This document shows positions 1-8,749 of a stretch of 64,000 nt of DNA, piece after piece. The position numbers and the translations under genes are program-made. Below the pieces are notes generated by a model. That model was not told where the DNA came from. It made no database searches and saw nothing but the letters and a program-made list of their open reading frames with translations. Within the stretch, counting starts at the first letter, position 1. The number at the start of each line of letters is the position of its first letter. This DNA is from CAVXTF01 sp963701375 (GTDB lineage Bacteria; Actinomycetota; Acidimicrobiia; Acidimicrobiales; CAVXTF01): contig CAVOZT010000003.1 of NCBI GenBank assembly GCA_963701375.1, forward strand, positions 558,001 through 622,000. Reading direction: 5' to 3'.

Positions 1-294
1 CCCAGAACCGCCGATAACCACGGCCGGCGCCATGTCGAGCGCGAGCAGCAAGCCGGCCAGGCTCTCCGCTTGCATCTCAGACTCTGAAGCCCCGGTGAAG
101 CAGACACTGGATGCGCCGGTGTTCGGGCGGTCCCAGATGAGGACCTGGTGCCCCGCTGCAGCGATGGCTTCGGCCAACTCCCTTACTCCTGGCGTTTCCT
201 TGCTGAATCGGCCCCCTGGCGTCAAGACCCAGGGCGAACCCTCACCGAGCACCTCATAAGCGATCGTTTTGCCTTCGATCTCGATCGTCGTCAA
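1..294 (-). CDS. Alpha/beta hydrolase, N-terminal part, cut by the window edge
   Basis: Read on the reverse strand, an open frame begins at a TTG (292-294) preceded by a GGAGGGA ribosome site at about 301-307 and stays open to base 1 (98 codons). The product starts TTIEIEGKTIAYEVLGEG, has a hydrophobic strand followed by a GG oxyanion-type turn, then LIWDRPNTGAS, as in the strand-4 region of alpha/beta hydrolases, and reaches the nucleophile elbow GGSG at the edge. The catalytic acid and histidine lie outside the window. Substrate cannot be told. It is divergent from the amidohydrolase at 493, with about 200 bases between, so promoters for both probably lie there. Confidence 0.7.
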   Translation of the reverse strand, partial: MTTIEIEGKTIAYEVLGEGSPWVLTPGGRFSKETPGVRELAEAIAAAGHQVLIWDRPNTGASSVCFTGASESEMQAESLAGLLLALDMAPAVVIGGSG

Positions 295-492
295 ATGGGG
301 TCCCTCCTGAACACCTGGTCGAATACCCGGTGGGCAGCAAGGCTAGGAGCTGCCTCTGTGAAAAAGCGAGGAGCTCGCCAGAGCAGGCCAGATCCCTCCA
401 CATGTAATGTGATCCGAACGTCGCTTTCGCATCGGCTTCTGCTGTCGCGCAGCTTGCAACGCCATATACGTATGGCAGAGGGGTGAGTTCCG

Positions 493-1662
493 ATGACTGA
501 CACTCTCGACCCGGTAAGGGTCATCGACGCCGATACACATCTGACGGAACGGCACGACCTTTGGACGAAGCGGGCGCCCGCAGCCTTCAAGGATCGTGTG
601 CCGCACGTCACTCAAGTGGACGGCTGCGCCACGTGGGTGGTCGAGAACGACGTCGTGCTGGGGCGAGCGGGTGCCGGGGGAGTGGTCGACAAGCAAGGCG
701 TCAAGGGACGATCGTTCGAGGGCCTCTACGAATGGGAGATCGACCGGGCCCATGCGGCCGCTTACGACCCTGTAGCCCGGATGCAACTACTCGACGAGAC
801 TGGTATATGGGCTCAGATCATCTTCCCAGGGGTTGTCGGCCTCGGGGGGCAGGCGCTGGCGGAAATCGTGCAGGATCCCCGGCTGCGCATGCTGTGTGTA
901 GAGATCTTCAACGACGCGAGCGCCGAGTTGCAGGCCGGATCAGCGGATCGATTGCTGCCCATGGCGATCCTGCCGGCATGGGACGTGGACGCGTGCGTAG
1001 CCGAGACGAAGCGAGCGGCAGGCCTCGGGCTGCGAGGCGTCAACCTGACTTCGGACCCGCAGGACCTAGGTGCCCCAGACTTGGCGAACCGCGCTTGGGA
1101 TCCGTTGTGGGAAGCGTGCAGCGCACTGTCGATGCCGGTGCATTTCCACATCGGGGCGAGCTTGACGACGATGAACTACTTCGGTACGTACCCGTGGGAA
1201 TCTCATGACGACGACACCAAGCTCGCCATCGGCGGGACGCTCCTGTTCATAGGGAATGCTCGCGTGGTCGTCAACATCATTTGCTCGGGGATGCTCGATC
1301 GCTTTCCTGAACTAAAGGTCGTGTCGGTCGAGAGCGGGACAGGATGGATCCCGTTCATCCTGGAAGCACTCGACTACGAGATGGACGAAAACGCACCTGA
1401 GGCAAAGAAAAGACTGTCGCTACTACCTTCCGAGTACTTCAGACGGCAGATCTACGCGACGACCTGGTTCGAGCAGAGGAATCTGGCGTCGATCGTCGCC
1501 GCCGTCGGTGAGGACAACATCATGTTCGAGACGGACTTCCCCCACCCGACCTGCCTCTATCCGAACCCGTTGCGCTCGGCCGAAGCCAATATGCGTGACC
1601 TCAGCCCGTCAGTTAGACGGAAGATTCTGAGCGAGAACGGGATCAAGCTCTATCGGCTTTGA
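493..1662 (+). CDS. Amidohydrolase-family metal-dependent hydrolase (ACMSD/COG2159-like)
   Basis: A 389-residue protein of the amidohydrolase_2 type, the TIM-barrel family of 2-amino-3-carboxymuconate semialdehyde decarboxylase and related aromatic-acid decarboxylases or hydrolases. The N-terminal metal motif appears as DADTHLTE (D-x-H), a second histidine pair as HFHIG in the middle, and the C-terminal metal aspartate as FETDFPHP, so the metal site looks complete. Length is usual for the family. The ATG has a GAGGGG site about 9 bases upstream. The two P450 genes that follow on the same strand suggest a catabolic cluster for an aromatic or terpenoid compound, but the substrate is not readable from sequence. 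Confidence 0.9.
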   Translation: MTDTLDPVRVIDADTHLTERHDLWTKRAPAAFKDRVPHVTQVDGCATWVVENDVVLGRAGAGGVVDKQGVKGRSFEGLYEWEIDRAHAAAYDPVARMQLLDETGIWAQIIFPGVVGLGGQALAEIVQDPRLRMLCVEIFNDASAELQAGSADRLLPMAILPAWDVDACVAETKRAAGLGLRGVNLTSDPQDLGAPDLANRAWDPLWEACSALSMPVHFHIGASLTTMNYFGTYPWESHDDDTKLAIGGTLLFIGNARVVVNIICSGMLDRFPELKVVSVESGTGWIPFILEALDYEMDENAPEAKKRLSLLPSEYFRRQIYATTWFEQRNLASIVAAVGEDNIMFETDFPHPTCLYPNPLRSAEANMRDLSPSVRRKILSENGIKLYRL

Positions 1663-1758
1663 TTCCCAGTCGGTGGGGCCGATCTCATTCGGTCGGCCCG
1701 ACGCTTCCGAGGTCGGCGTATAGCCTCTTCACAAAGCGATAATTGGGTGAGGGGAATT

Positions 1759-2985
1759 GTGGCAACCAGGTCGGTGTACGAGTTGGACCTGCCAATGCTC
1801 GACACGGCGGGACTTGAGCAGTCAGACGCGCTGTTGGCGTCAGTCGACGCTGGTCGGCGGCATTGGCTGGCCCGCACCCCGCTCGGCTTTTCCCTGACTC
1901 GCTACCAAGATGCCGTGGCGTGCCTGCGAGATCGCCGATTTCATTCGGCGTTGTCTCTCATCCCCCAAATGGCCGGAGTCGAACCTGGCAGTTATATCGA
2001 TAGTCGGAGACGGTCGATTCTGTCCATGGAAGGAGAGGAACACACTCGTCTTCGTCGCCTGGTCGCACCGGCCTTCACCCCCGCTGCGGCTGACCGACTT
2101 CGGCCTTTCATGCATGACGTCATCAACAAGCTCGTGGACGTCGTGTCGCCGGTCGGACACTGCGATCTGGTGGTCGACGTCTGCGAGCCATACCCGATCC
2201 CGATCATCTGCGAACTGCTCGGCGCACCAAAAGAAGACTGGAGGCTCTTCTCACAGTGGGCCACCGATATCTTTCGGATCTTCAATCAGGATCTGGCGGC
2301 AGACCTACCGGCGATCGAGCGAGCTTCAGACGAACTTGACAGCTACGTTCGATCCTTGGTCGAGCAACGCCGTACCGTGCCAAGTGACGACCTGATCAGC
2401 TGTCTCATCGCTGTCGAAGAATCGGGTGATCGGCTGTCCACCGATGAAGTGGTGATGCTCGCCGAGGCCGTCCTCATGGCTGGAACCGATACCACCCGAA
2501 ACCAACTGGCCTGCTCGATTGCCCTGTTCGCAGCGCATCCCGATCAGTGGTCGCTCCTGGTCGCCAACCCGGAGCTGGCCGCGTCAGCAGTGGACGAGTC
2601 AATGCGGTATCTCGGAGCCGTGCGGGGCACGGCCCGTGTCGCGTCTGAAGACATCGAGTACCGGGGGGTTTTGTTCCCTAAGGGAACCCTCGTGGCAGTC
2701 GCCCTTGCCGGCGCAAACAGAGACCCAATGGCCTTCGAGTCCCCAGATGAGCTCGACATCTCTCGCCGACGAACCACACAACACATGACTTTCGGCTCGG
2801 GAATTCACCACTGTCTTGGAGCGTCGCTTGCGCGCGCCGAACTGCAAGAGGCGCTTCCTGTCCTGGCGAGTCGTATGCCTGAGCTCACCTTTGACGGCGA
2901 GATCGAGTGGAAGCCGGCAACTTTCGGTATCTGGGGACCGGCTCGACTTCCGTTGCGGTTCCGGCCGTCGCCGGTCGCTTGTTAA
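1759..2985 (+). CDS. Cytochrome P450
   Basis: A soluble bacterial class I P450 of about 408 residues. The haem-thiolate loop reads FGSGIHHCLG (cysteine ligand present), the I-helix oxygen-activation motif is MAGTDTTRN and the K-helix ExxR is ESMR. The GTG at 1759 is preferred to the GTG at 1747 because GAGGGGAA lies directly before it. It needs a ferredoxin and reductase; none is encoded here. The stop overlaps the 3' end of the minus-strand HPt gene by 4 bases. Family assignment below P450 level and substrate are not possible by eye. Confidence 0.93.
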   Translation: MATRSVYELDLPMLDTAGLEQSDALLASVDAGRRHWLARTPLGFSLTRYQDAVACLRDRRFHSALSLIPQMAGVEPGSYIDSRRRSILSMEGEEHTRLRRLVAPAFTPAAADRLRPFMHDVINKLVDVVSPVGHCDLVVDVCEPYPIPIICELLGAPKEDWRLFSQWATDIFRIFNQDLAADLPAIERASDELDSYVRSLVEQRRTVPSDDLISCLIAVEESGDRLSTDEVVMLAEAVLMAGTDTTRNQLACSIALFAAHPDQWSLLVANPELAASAVDESMRYLGAVRGTARVASEDIEYRGVLFPKGTLVAVALAGANRDPMAFESPDELDISRRRTTQHMTFGSGIHHCLGASLARAELQEALPVLASRMPELTFDGEIEWKPATFGIWGPARLPLRFRPSPVAC

Positions 2986-3542
2986 GGCCCCGTCAACCTC
3001 TCCGGGACCAGACGTATTTGGTCTCGCGATGATTCCTGCTTTAGCGCACGGCGCAGGTTCTGGTAGTCCACTTCGATCACTTGAAGCTCGGACTGGCCTT
3101 CGTCGAGAGCGCCCAGAGATGCCGTCGTCTCCAGCCGGGCACAGGACGATGTGAGACGCCGACCGCCCAGCTGACCCGCACTACCCTTGATCTTGTGGGC
3201 GATTCGACTGACGCGATGGGCGTCGCTCAGATCTAGCGCGTCGCGGAGCTCAACCAGCAGAGTGTCTGTGTCTTCCACGAACTCCGCTACGAGCTCGCCG
3301 AGAAAATCTTGATTTGCGGCCTTTCCAATAGCGCGAAGTTCGTCGATGAACACGGCATCGACGGTGGGCTCCAGTGCCACTCGATCTCCCGAATCCGGGC
3401 CGCAACTCGGGTCCGATGCGTCCCTCACGAAGAGGGCCATCGTGGTCGAGTCAAAAGGATTACCATCGCCGTTGTCCGCACGCTGTCCGCCTTTAGCAAC
3501 GAAACGCCTCGTCGATCTGCCGAGCAGACGGTGGGTTTCCAT
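2982..3542 (-). CDS. HPt (histidine phosphotransfer) domain protein
   Basis: A 186-residue protein whose C-terminal half is an HPt four-helix bundle: helix FLGELVAEFVEDTDTLLVEL followed by the phospho-acceptor helix AHKIKGSAGQLGGRRL, matching the HxxKGS[AS] pattern with the histidine in place. HPt proteins relay phosphate between hybrid kinases and response regulators. The first ~60 residues are low in similarity and rich in charged residues. The start may be the ATG at 3542 (GGAA-GGG upstream) or a later Met at 3440. No histidine kinase is adjacent; the nearest receivers are at 8.7-10.4 kb. It sits between two P450 genes on the opposite strand. Confidence 0.75.
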   Translation of the reverse strand: METHRLLGRSTRRFVAKGGQRADNGDGNPFDSTTMALFVRDASDPSCGPDSGDRVALEPTVDAVFIDELRAIGKAANQDFLGELVAEFVEDTDTLLVELRDALDLSDAHRVSRIAHKIKGSAGQLGGRRLTSSCARLETTASLGALDEGQSELQVIEVDYQNLRRALKQESSRDQIRLVPERLTGP

Positions 3543-3740
3543 TGCCCAGTTCCATATCGGCGATTCGGATCTCGAACCTTAGGGTTCGATGACAGGCGCT
3601 GTGTGGTTTGGTTCGCACACTTGATGTGTGAAGATTGCCCTACAAGGAGTCCGATTTTTCAAAAATAGGCCCACGAGCAGCCCGGTCGTTGAGCCCAGCC
3701 AACGATGACCGCCGCTGTAAAAGGTGAGGGGAAGTTGGTC

Positions 3741-4973
3741 ATGAGCGCGCAGAAGCTAGACCCAGGCGACAACTACGACCCGTTCGAGGCGTTCGACGAC
3801 GTCATCGGAGGCGACATCCGTGACCCGTATCCGGATCTCGCGACCAAGCGGAACCGTACCCCGGTGTGGAAGGGCAGCTTGATGGGCAACGACATGATGC
3901 CGCCGGGCATGGAGGTGTCGGAGACTTGGACAGCCTTTCGGTTCGAAGACTGCTCGCGCATCTTGCGTAGCGCAAAGATCTTCAGCTCCACCGGCTACGA
4001 CAGCACAATCGGTCTGGTAATGGGACACATGATCCTCGGGATGGACGATCCCGAACATCGTCTCCACCGCAATCTGGTGGCGAACGCATTCCGTGAAAGG
4101 TCGCTCGCCAGGTGGGAACTAGAACTCATCTCTCCCATCTGCAACGAGCTGATCGACAGATTCGCCGATCGCGGCGCAGCAGAACTTGTGAGAGAGCTCA
4201 CGTTCGAGTTTCCCGTGCGGGTCATCGCTCGCCTCCTCGGGCTACCCGAAGAGGACTTTGCGCAGTTTCAACGCTGGTCGATCGAGCTGATCGGCCTGGG
4301 CGCCGATATCGAGCGGGGTTTAGCCGCCTCACAAAGCCTCAAGAACTATTTCGCCGAGGTTGTGGCCGAGCGGCGAAAGTCCCCTCAACAGGATCTGATC
4401 AGCGACCTTGTATCGGCCGATATCGACGGCGAAAGACTCACCGACGAAGCCATTTACGCATTTTTGCTCCTCCTGCTCCCTGCGGGTGCGGAGACGACCT
4501 ATCGATCATCTGGCAACCTGTTGTTCCTCCTTCTGACGCACCCAGATCAACTCGCCGCGGTACAACAGAACAGAGCTCTCCTCGATCAGGCAATCGAAGA
4601 GGGTCTCCGAGTGGAACCCCCTCTGCTCATGATCGGCCGGACCGCTACCTGCGACGTCGAGATAGGAGGCGTTGAAATACCGGCGGGTGCCGACGTCACT
4701 ACGTGCCTCGGCTCCGCCAATCACGACGAAACACGTTGGCACGACCCCGACAGCTTCGACATCTTCCGCCCCCCGCAGCAACATCTCGCGTTTGCCTTCG
4801 GCCCTCATATGTGCCTCGGCATCCACTTGGCACGCCTCGAGACTCGGGTGGTCCTTAATGCCGTCCTCGACCGTCTCTCGAATCTCCGCCTCGACCCCGA
4901 AGGCGACGATCCGCATATTCGGGGCTTGATCTTCCGGTCGCCGACGTCCATTCCGGTGCTCTTCGACGCGTAG
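3741..4973 (+). CDS. Cytochrome P450 (second)
   Basis: About 410 residues. The haem-binding loop is FAFGPHMCLG with the axial cysteine present, the I-helix motif is LPAGAETTYR (acidic-Thr pair intact) and the ExxR is EGLR. Start at ATG 3741 is chosen because AAGGTGAGGGG precedes it by about 10 bases; an ATG at 3705 in the same frame lacks a site. The N-terminal region NYDPFEAFDDVIGGDIRDPYP matches the usual P450 lead into helix A. It is clearly divergent from the P450 at 1759, so not a recent duplicate. Probably oxidises a hydrophobic substrate in the same pathway as its neighbours (inference). Confidence 0.93.
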   Translation: MSAQKLDPGDNYDPFEAFDDVIGGDIRDPYPDLATKRNRTPVWKGSLMGNDMMPPGMEVSETWTAFRFEDCSRILRSAKIFSSTGYDSTIGLVMGHMILGMDDPEHRLHRNLVANAFRERSLARWELELISPICNELIDRFADRGAAELVRELTFEFPVRVIARLLGLPEEDFAQFQRWSIELIGLGADIERGLAASQSLKNYFAEVVAERRKSPQQDLISDLVSADIDGERLTDEAIYAFLLLLLPAGAETTYRSSGNLLFLLLTHPDQLAAVQQNRALLDQAIEEGLRVEPPLLMIGRTATCDVEIGGVEIPAGADVTTCLGSANHDETRWHDPDSFDIFRPPQQHLAFAFGPHMCLGIHLARLETRVVLNAVLDRLSNLRLDPEGDDPHIRGLIFRSPTSIPVLFDA

Positions 4974-5032
4974 CCGCGAGCTCCAATTCTCGTAGGACCT
5001 CGACTCGCGCCGCACCGACGAGATATCGATTC

Positions 5033-5410
5033 TCAGCGACGAGCGAGTCGCCGGCCGCTTTCTGTCTCGATAGGCGTGTAGTTCAGTTCGAAGTGATGGT
5101 AGAGCGCTGACTCGTCCGCTTGAGACAACTCTTCGCCGTGAATTGCGATGTCCGGCGCAGTCCGGACCTGTTCCTTGGTCACTGTGACCTTCAGACCATC
5201 GGGTTCGATCCGAATTCCCCCCAGCAGTGGTACGAAGGTCAAGTGACGCCCGATGAATCCCTCCTTGACGGTGGCAAATTGCGGCTCATCGGTTTCGACG
5301 TCGACGTAGACATCCTGCAGCTTTCCGATCTTCTCGCCGTTTACATCGACCAGCATCTTGCCCCGCCAATCGGTGACACTCCACTTTGCCTCGTCGTCGG
5401 ATTCACTCAC
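5033..5410 (-). CDS. PRC-barrel domain protein
   Basis: A short soluble protein (125 residues) with the PRC-barrel signature: WRGKMLVDVNGEKIGKLQDV, then VDVETDEPQFATVKEGFIG and a hydrophobic FVPLLGG strand. PRC barrels occur in photosynthetic reaction centre H subunits, RimM and many small actinobacterial proteins; here the role is unknown. Start at GTG 5410 is supported by GGAGGAG about 5-11 bases upstream, which removes 13 residues from the longest possible frame. It is convergent with the P450 at 3741. Confidence 0.85.
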   Translation of the reverse strand: MSESDDEAKWSVTDWRGKMLVDVNGEKIGKLQDVYVDVETDEPQFATVKEGFIGRHLTFVPLLGGIRIEPDGLKVTVTKEQVRTAPDIAIHGEELSQADESALYHHFELNYTPIETESGRRLARR

Positions 5411-5577
5411 GTCGGCTCCTCCAGGTTGGCCAGGTCGCCGAGGGGGCACATCGCAGAGCCAGCGAGGATGGCCCGACTAGCGACGAACCCCCACCCTAGA
5501 TCAACCGACAGCAAAGTGGAGCTGCGGACCGATGGTTACGACCTGCGCGACGCCGCCAGGAATCGGAGCGATCCGCT

Positions 5578-6588
5578 TTACAGCTGTTCTATAAGAAGCG
5601 AGGCGTTCACATTTGTCTGGGTGCCTCCTGCGAGAGTCTGCAAAATCACCGTTGCCGAAGACGAGTGGTTGCGTAAAGTCAGAACGTCTCCCGCGGCGAG
5701 GTTCACGATCACCTGGCCGTTATCTTGTTGGGTACCCGCGCCTGAGCCGTACGTCGTCCCAGACACGGCGACCCCATTGTCCATCAAGGTGAACTGACCG
5801 GGTTCCAGCCCAGACACGGAGAAGTCCACCAGGTAGGCGCCAGTCGCGATGACGTGAAGCGTTGATGTCCCCGCTACGTGCGTGAAACCCGAGAGAGGCC
5901 CGTTGGTGTCGAACGTGATGTCGGACTCGACTGGCACGCTCTCCGCGCTGATGTTGTAGACGTAGCCGTAGTTCGGTTGACCCGCTGGACCTTGAGGTCC
6001 CGTCGGACCGGTAGGACCCGTCGGGCCAGTCGGACCGGTCGGACCGGTTGGACCGGTTGCTCCAGTGTGCCCCGTCAGACCGGTTGCTCCCCTTGGTCCC
6101 GTGGGTCCTTTTGCGAGGCTCGCTTGTTGCGCGTCCGCTGCACCGACAACCGGGGACGTGGTGCCCGCCAAGCCGCGAGATCCTGAGTATGTGGCATCAC
6201 CGAACGCAAATACCCCTCCGTCTGCCGCGACCAGCCAGTAACCCTTGCCGTCGGACGTGGACGTGATGCCGACGATCGGTTTGTTGAGGTGTCGGCTGCT
6301 CATGCCGCCGTAGTACGCGGCTCCGCCATAGGCATAGACCCGGCCGGCGGACGTCACGAGCCAATATCCGGAACTAGGCCCGGCCTGTGTCCTCGCCGCG
6401 ATGTCTTGGGCAACGGCAGAGGCACCCGAACCAGAGGTCGACACCTCCAGAGTCAAGACAGCCAAGATCGCCGCCGCACAGAGAGTCGCCACGACAAGAT
6501 AAACGGGTCGCCTTCTTTCCTGAGAGGATGGATCGCGTCGGCGAGCAATCCGCCGTGATGCAGAGACGGGGATTCTGGCAATTTTCAT
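5578..6588 (-). CDS. Collagen-like surface protein with GYWLV repeats and BclA-type C-terminal domain
   Basis: About 336 residues. Order: a basic N-terminus (RRIARRRD) and one membrane segment (YLVVATLCAAAILAVLTL) at about 30-50, acting as signal or anchor; two copies of a ~45-residue repeat with GYWLV and GGVFAFGDATYSGS, known from actinobacterial secreted proteins; a Gly-X-Y tract of about 14 triplets, mostly GPT, at about 165-210; then a ~130-residue beta-rich tail with NGPLSGFTH, YGSGAGTQQDNGQ and LQTLAGGTQTNVNASL. That tail closely resembles the TNF/C1q-like trimerising domain of Bacillus exosporium glycoprotein BclA. The GGAGG before ATG 6588 fixes the start. Predicted trimeric cell-surface fibre, probably glycosylated on Thr (inference). 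Confidence 0.88.
   Translation of the reverse strand: MKIARIPVSASRRIARRRDPSSQERRRPVYLVVATLCAAAILAVLTLEVSTSGSGASAVAQDIAARTQAGPSSGYWLVTSAGRVYAYGGAAYYGGMSSRHLNKPIVGITSTSDGKGYWLVAADGGVFAFGDATYSGSRGLAGTTSPVVGAADAQQASLAKGPTGPRGATGLTGHTGATGPTGPTGPTGPTGPTGPTGPQGPAGQPNYGYVYNISAESVPVESDITFDTNGPLSGFTHVAGTSTLHVIATGAYLVDFSVSGLEPGQFTLMDNGVAVSGTTYGSGAGTQQDNGQVIVNLAAGDVLTLRNHSSSATVILQTLAGGTQTNVNASLLIEQL
5992..6062 (-). repeat. 9-bp tandem repeats encoding Gly-Pro-Thr
   Basis: Read on the minus strand, near-identical units GGACCGACN/GGTCCTACG encode GPT triplets of the collagen-like tract. The units differ mainly at third positions, the mark of a repeat prone to slippage and length variation. Confidence 0.8.
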
Positions 6589-7015
6589 TCTTCTGACCTC
6601 CGTGGTCATGAGAGCCATTTCTCGCGCAGGATCCGCACTCTGCTGCTTCGAACTCTTTTAAAGAGAGTGCAAGCGCGGATACATGTGGGGAAAGAACGGG
6701 ATTCAATGCCGCTCCGGCGAGTGTCGCACCTCACCTCGTCACCGGCAATAGCGCGCACGCTGTATACCTCATATCGCTTACAGCGTTGTGACTCCGTTGA
6801 GCCGCGTCATTCTTGAATGTCACGAGCAACTTGTTAAAGAGCGCAATAGTGGCTCTCACCACGAAATACCGGGCCAACTCGAGCGACGCCTGTTTCTGAG
6901 AGTTCGTGCGCGCTCTCCGGCCGCCTTAGGCGGTATCATTCTCGTAACTCGCCTGGTCCCTGCGAGCGCGCGAACGGACAAGTCTTTGTTTGCTGCGAGT
7001 GAGGGAGAGAGCGGG
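6589..7015. other. Divergent intergenic region
   Basis: 427 bases between the starts of the collagen-like gene (minus) and the PAS-GGDEF-EAL gene (plus). A plus-strand frame is open from 6788 but its residues before 7016 are not shared with the paralogue at 10459-12183, so it is not taken as coding. The stretch holds an AT-rich inverted repeat (CTCTTT T AAAGAG, 6653-6665) and a short GC hairpin near 6919 (CCGCC TTA GGCGG). Promoters for both genes should be here; no clear -35/-10 pair stands out. Confidence 0.5.
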
Positions 7016-8740
7016 ATGCGCTCATCGACCAAAACCAAGATGAGGGCCAAGTCTTCAGACGCTGCCGTCGACTACGGATCCTTGATAGCTGATTCGGCTG
7101 ACGTCAATACGGTGTCCGACCTGGACGGATGGTTCCAATACCTGTCGCCCGCCTGCCGGCGCCTCTTCGGCTGGGACCCGTCCGAGCTCGAAGGCCGCCA
7201 CGAGGACGAGTTTGTCCATCCCCACGATGTGCCTCTGCTTCACGCCGCTCGCCAAAAGCTGGCCGATTCCGAATTCGTTTCGACGAACTACCGGTTCCTG
7301 TGTCGTGATGGTTCGACTCGCTGGACCGAGACGTCGTCTCGGCGAGTCACTGTTGACAGGTCGACACTGGTCATATCGGTCATGCGCGACGTCACCGAGC
7401 GACAGATGCGCACGATTACCCTGGAACGCCAGGCGCTGACCGACCCCTTGACCGGTTTGGCCAACCGGACGGTACTGATGGACCGGCTCTCCCAGGGTCT
7501 TCATCGTCTGAGCCGTTCCACCGGGGTCCTAGCTGTGCTCTACCTCGACCTGGATCGGTTCAAGATCGTCAATGACTCGCTCGGACATAGCGTCGGAGAC
7601 GCCGTGCTCGCTCAGATGGCGGAGCGCTTGCTACAACACCTCCGACCGGCTGACACCCTCGCACGACTGGGTGGTGACGAGTTCGTCATCGTGGCTGAGG
7701 ATCTCTCGGAAGAGCAGGGGGCCGTCGATCTCGGCAACCGGATCATCGAGGCAGGCCGTGCTCCGTTCCATTTCGGCGACGAGGAGTTCGTGTGCACGGT
7801 CAGTGTCGGAATCGTATGCACCGGAGATTCCCGACGCTCCGCTGGCGACCTAGTTGGGGAAGCCGACCTTGCCCTGTATCGCGCCAAGGAGCGGGGGCGG
7901 GACAGGTCCGAGGTATTCGACGAGGAGATGCGAACCAAAGCGGTCGGCAGGTTGGCCACCGAGCGGCTCGTGCGCAGCGCTCTCCACGACGAAAGGCTCG
8001 TCGTGGAGTATCAGCCGATAGTCGATCTCCGGACAGACCGATTGGTCGGAGCCGAAGCTCTGATGCGGATCAGCGATCCCGAGAGAGGACTACTCCAGCC
8101 ACAGTCCTTCCTCGAGGTGGCGGAAGAAACCGGACTGCTGATCAAGATGGATGAGTGGGTATTGACCGAAGCGGTTCAACAGGTGAGTGAATGGCACTCT
8201 CGACTGGCTGAGACCGAATTCACCGAGGTCTCGATCAATGTGACAGCGCGGCACTTAGCGGATACTGGATTCCAACGATCGGTGATCGATCATCTCGATC
8301 ATCTCGGTGTGGCACATCACGACCTGCAGGTCGAAGTCACAGAACAAGTCCTGCTGGAGGCGTCCAACTCCGCGTTGACTGGGCTGCGGGCGCTTCGCGA
8401 TGCAGGCGTCCAGGTGGGCCTTGATGACTTTGGTACCGGATACTCGTCGCTCGCTTACTTGCGCCAGTTCCCTCTCGACTTCGTCAAGATCGACAGATCC
8501 TTCATCCGAGACCTCGACCAAACCCAGGATCAACGGGCGATCGTTGCGGCGATCATCGCGCTTTCGCACGCCTTGGACCTGATTGTCATCGCGGAGGGTG
8601 TCGAAACCGACGTTCAACTCGAAGTCCTCGAGGCGCTGGAGTGTGACCGCGCCCAGGGCTTCCTGTTCAGTAAGTCGATAGCACCGAACGCTATCGACGA
8701 ACTGGTGATGGCAAGACCGATGTTTCATACCTCGTCGTGA
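7016..8740 (+). CDS. PAS-GGDEF-EAL protein (c-di-GMP synthase/phosphodiesterase)
   Basis: 574 residues, cytoplasmic. A PAS fold comes first (DGWFQYLSPACRRLFGWDPSELEG ... WTETSSRRV ... VMRDVTERQ), then GGDEF (LTGLANRTVLMDRL ... RLGGDEFVIVAEDL, active-site GGDEF intact) and EAL (YQPIVDLRTDRLVGAEALMR, DDFGTGYSSL, KIDRSFI), with metal and catalytic residues visible. Both cyclase and phosphodiesterase activity are therefore possible. The ATG at 7016 has GAGGGAGAGAGCGGG before it and gives exactly the same length as the paralogue at 10459-12183. It is convergent with the double-receiver gene. The PAS domain would set activity by a ligand not identifiable here. Confidence 0.95.
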   Translation: MRSSTKTKMRAKSSDAAVDYGSLIADSADVNTVSDLDGWFQYLSPACRRLFGWDPSELEGRHEDEFVHPHDVPLLHAARQKLADSEFVSTNYRFLCRDGSTRWTETSSRRVTVDRSTLVISVMRDVTERQMRTITLERQALTDPLTGLANRTVLMDRLSQGLHRLSRSTGVLAVLYLDLDRFKIVNDSLGHSVGDAVLAQMAERLLQHLRPADTLARLGGDEFVIVAEDLSEEQGAVDLGNRIIEAGRAPFHFGDEEFVCTVSVGIVCTGDSRRSAGDLVGEADLALYRAKERGRDRSEVFDEEMRTKAVGRLATERLVRSALHDERLVVEYQPIVDLRTDRLVGAEALMRISDPERGLLQPQSFLEVAEETGLLIKMDEWVLTEAVQQVSEWHSRLAETEFTEVSINVTARHLADTGFQRSVIDHLDHLGVAHHDLQVEVTEQVLLEASNSALTGLRALRDAGVQVGLDDFGTGYSSLAYLRQFPLDFVKIDRSFIRDLDQTQDQRAIVAAIIALSHALDLIVIAEGVETDVQLEVLEALECDRAQGFLFSKSIAPNAIDELVMARPMFHTSS

Positions 8741-8749
8741 CGCAGCGGG

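Noticed and set aside
5992..6062. Repeat tract considered as CRISPR or minisatellite
   Set aside because: Nine-base units in frame encode Gly-Pro-Thr collagen triplets; there are no spacers or cas genes.
6788..7015. N-terminal extension of the PAS-GGDEF-EAL gene
   Set aside because: Not shared by the equal-length paralogue; a good ribosome site precedes the ATG at 7016.
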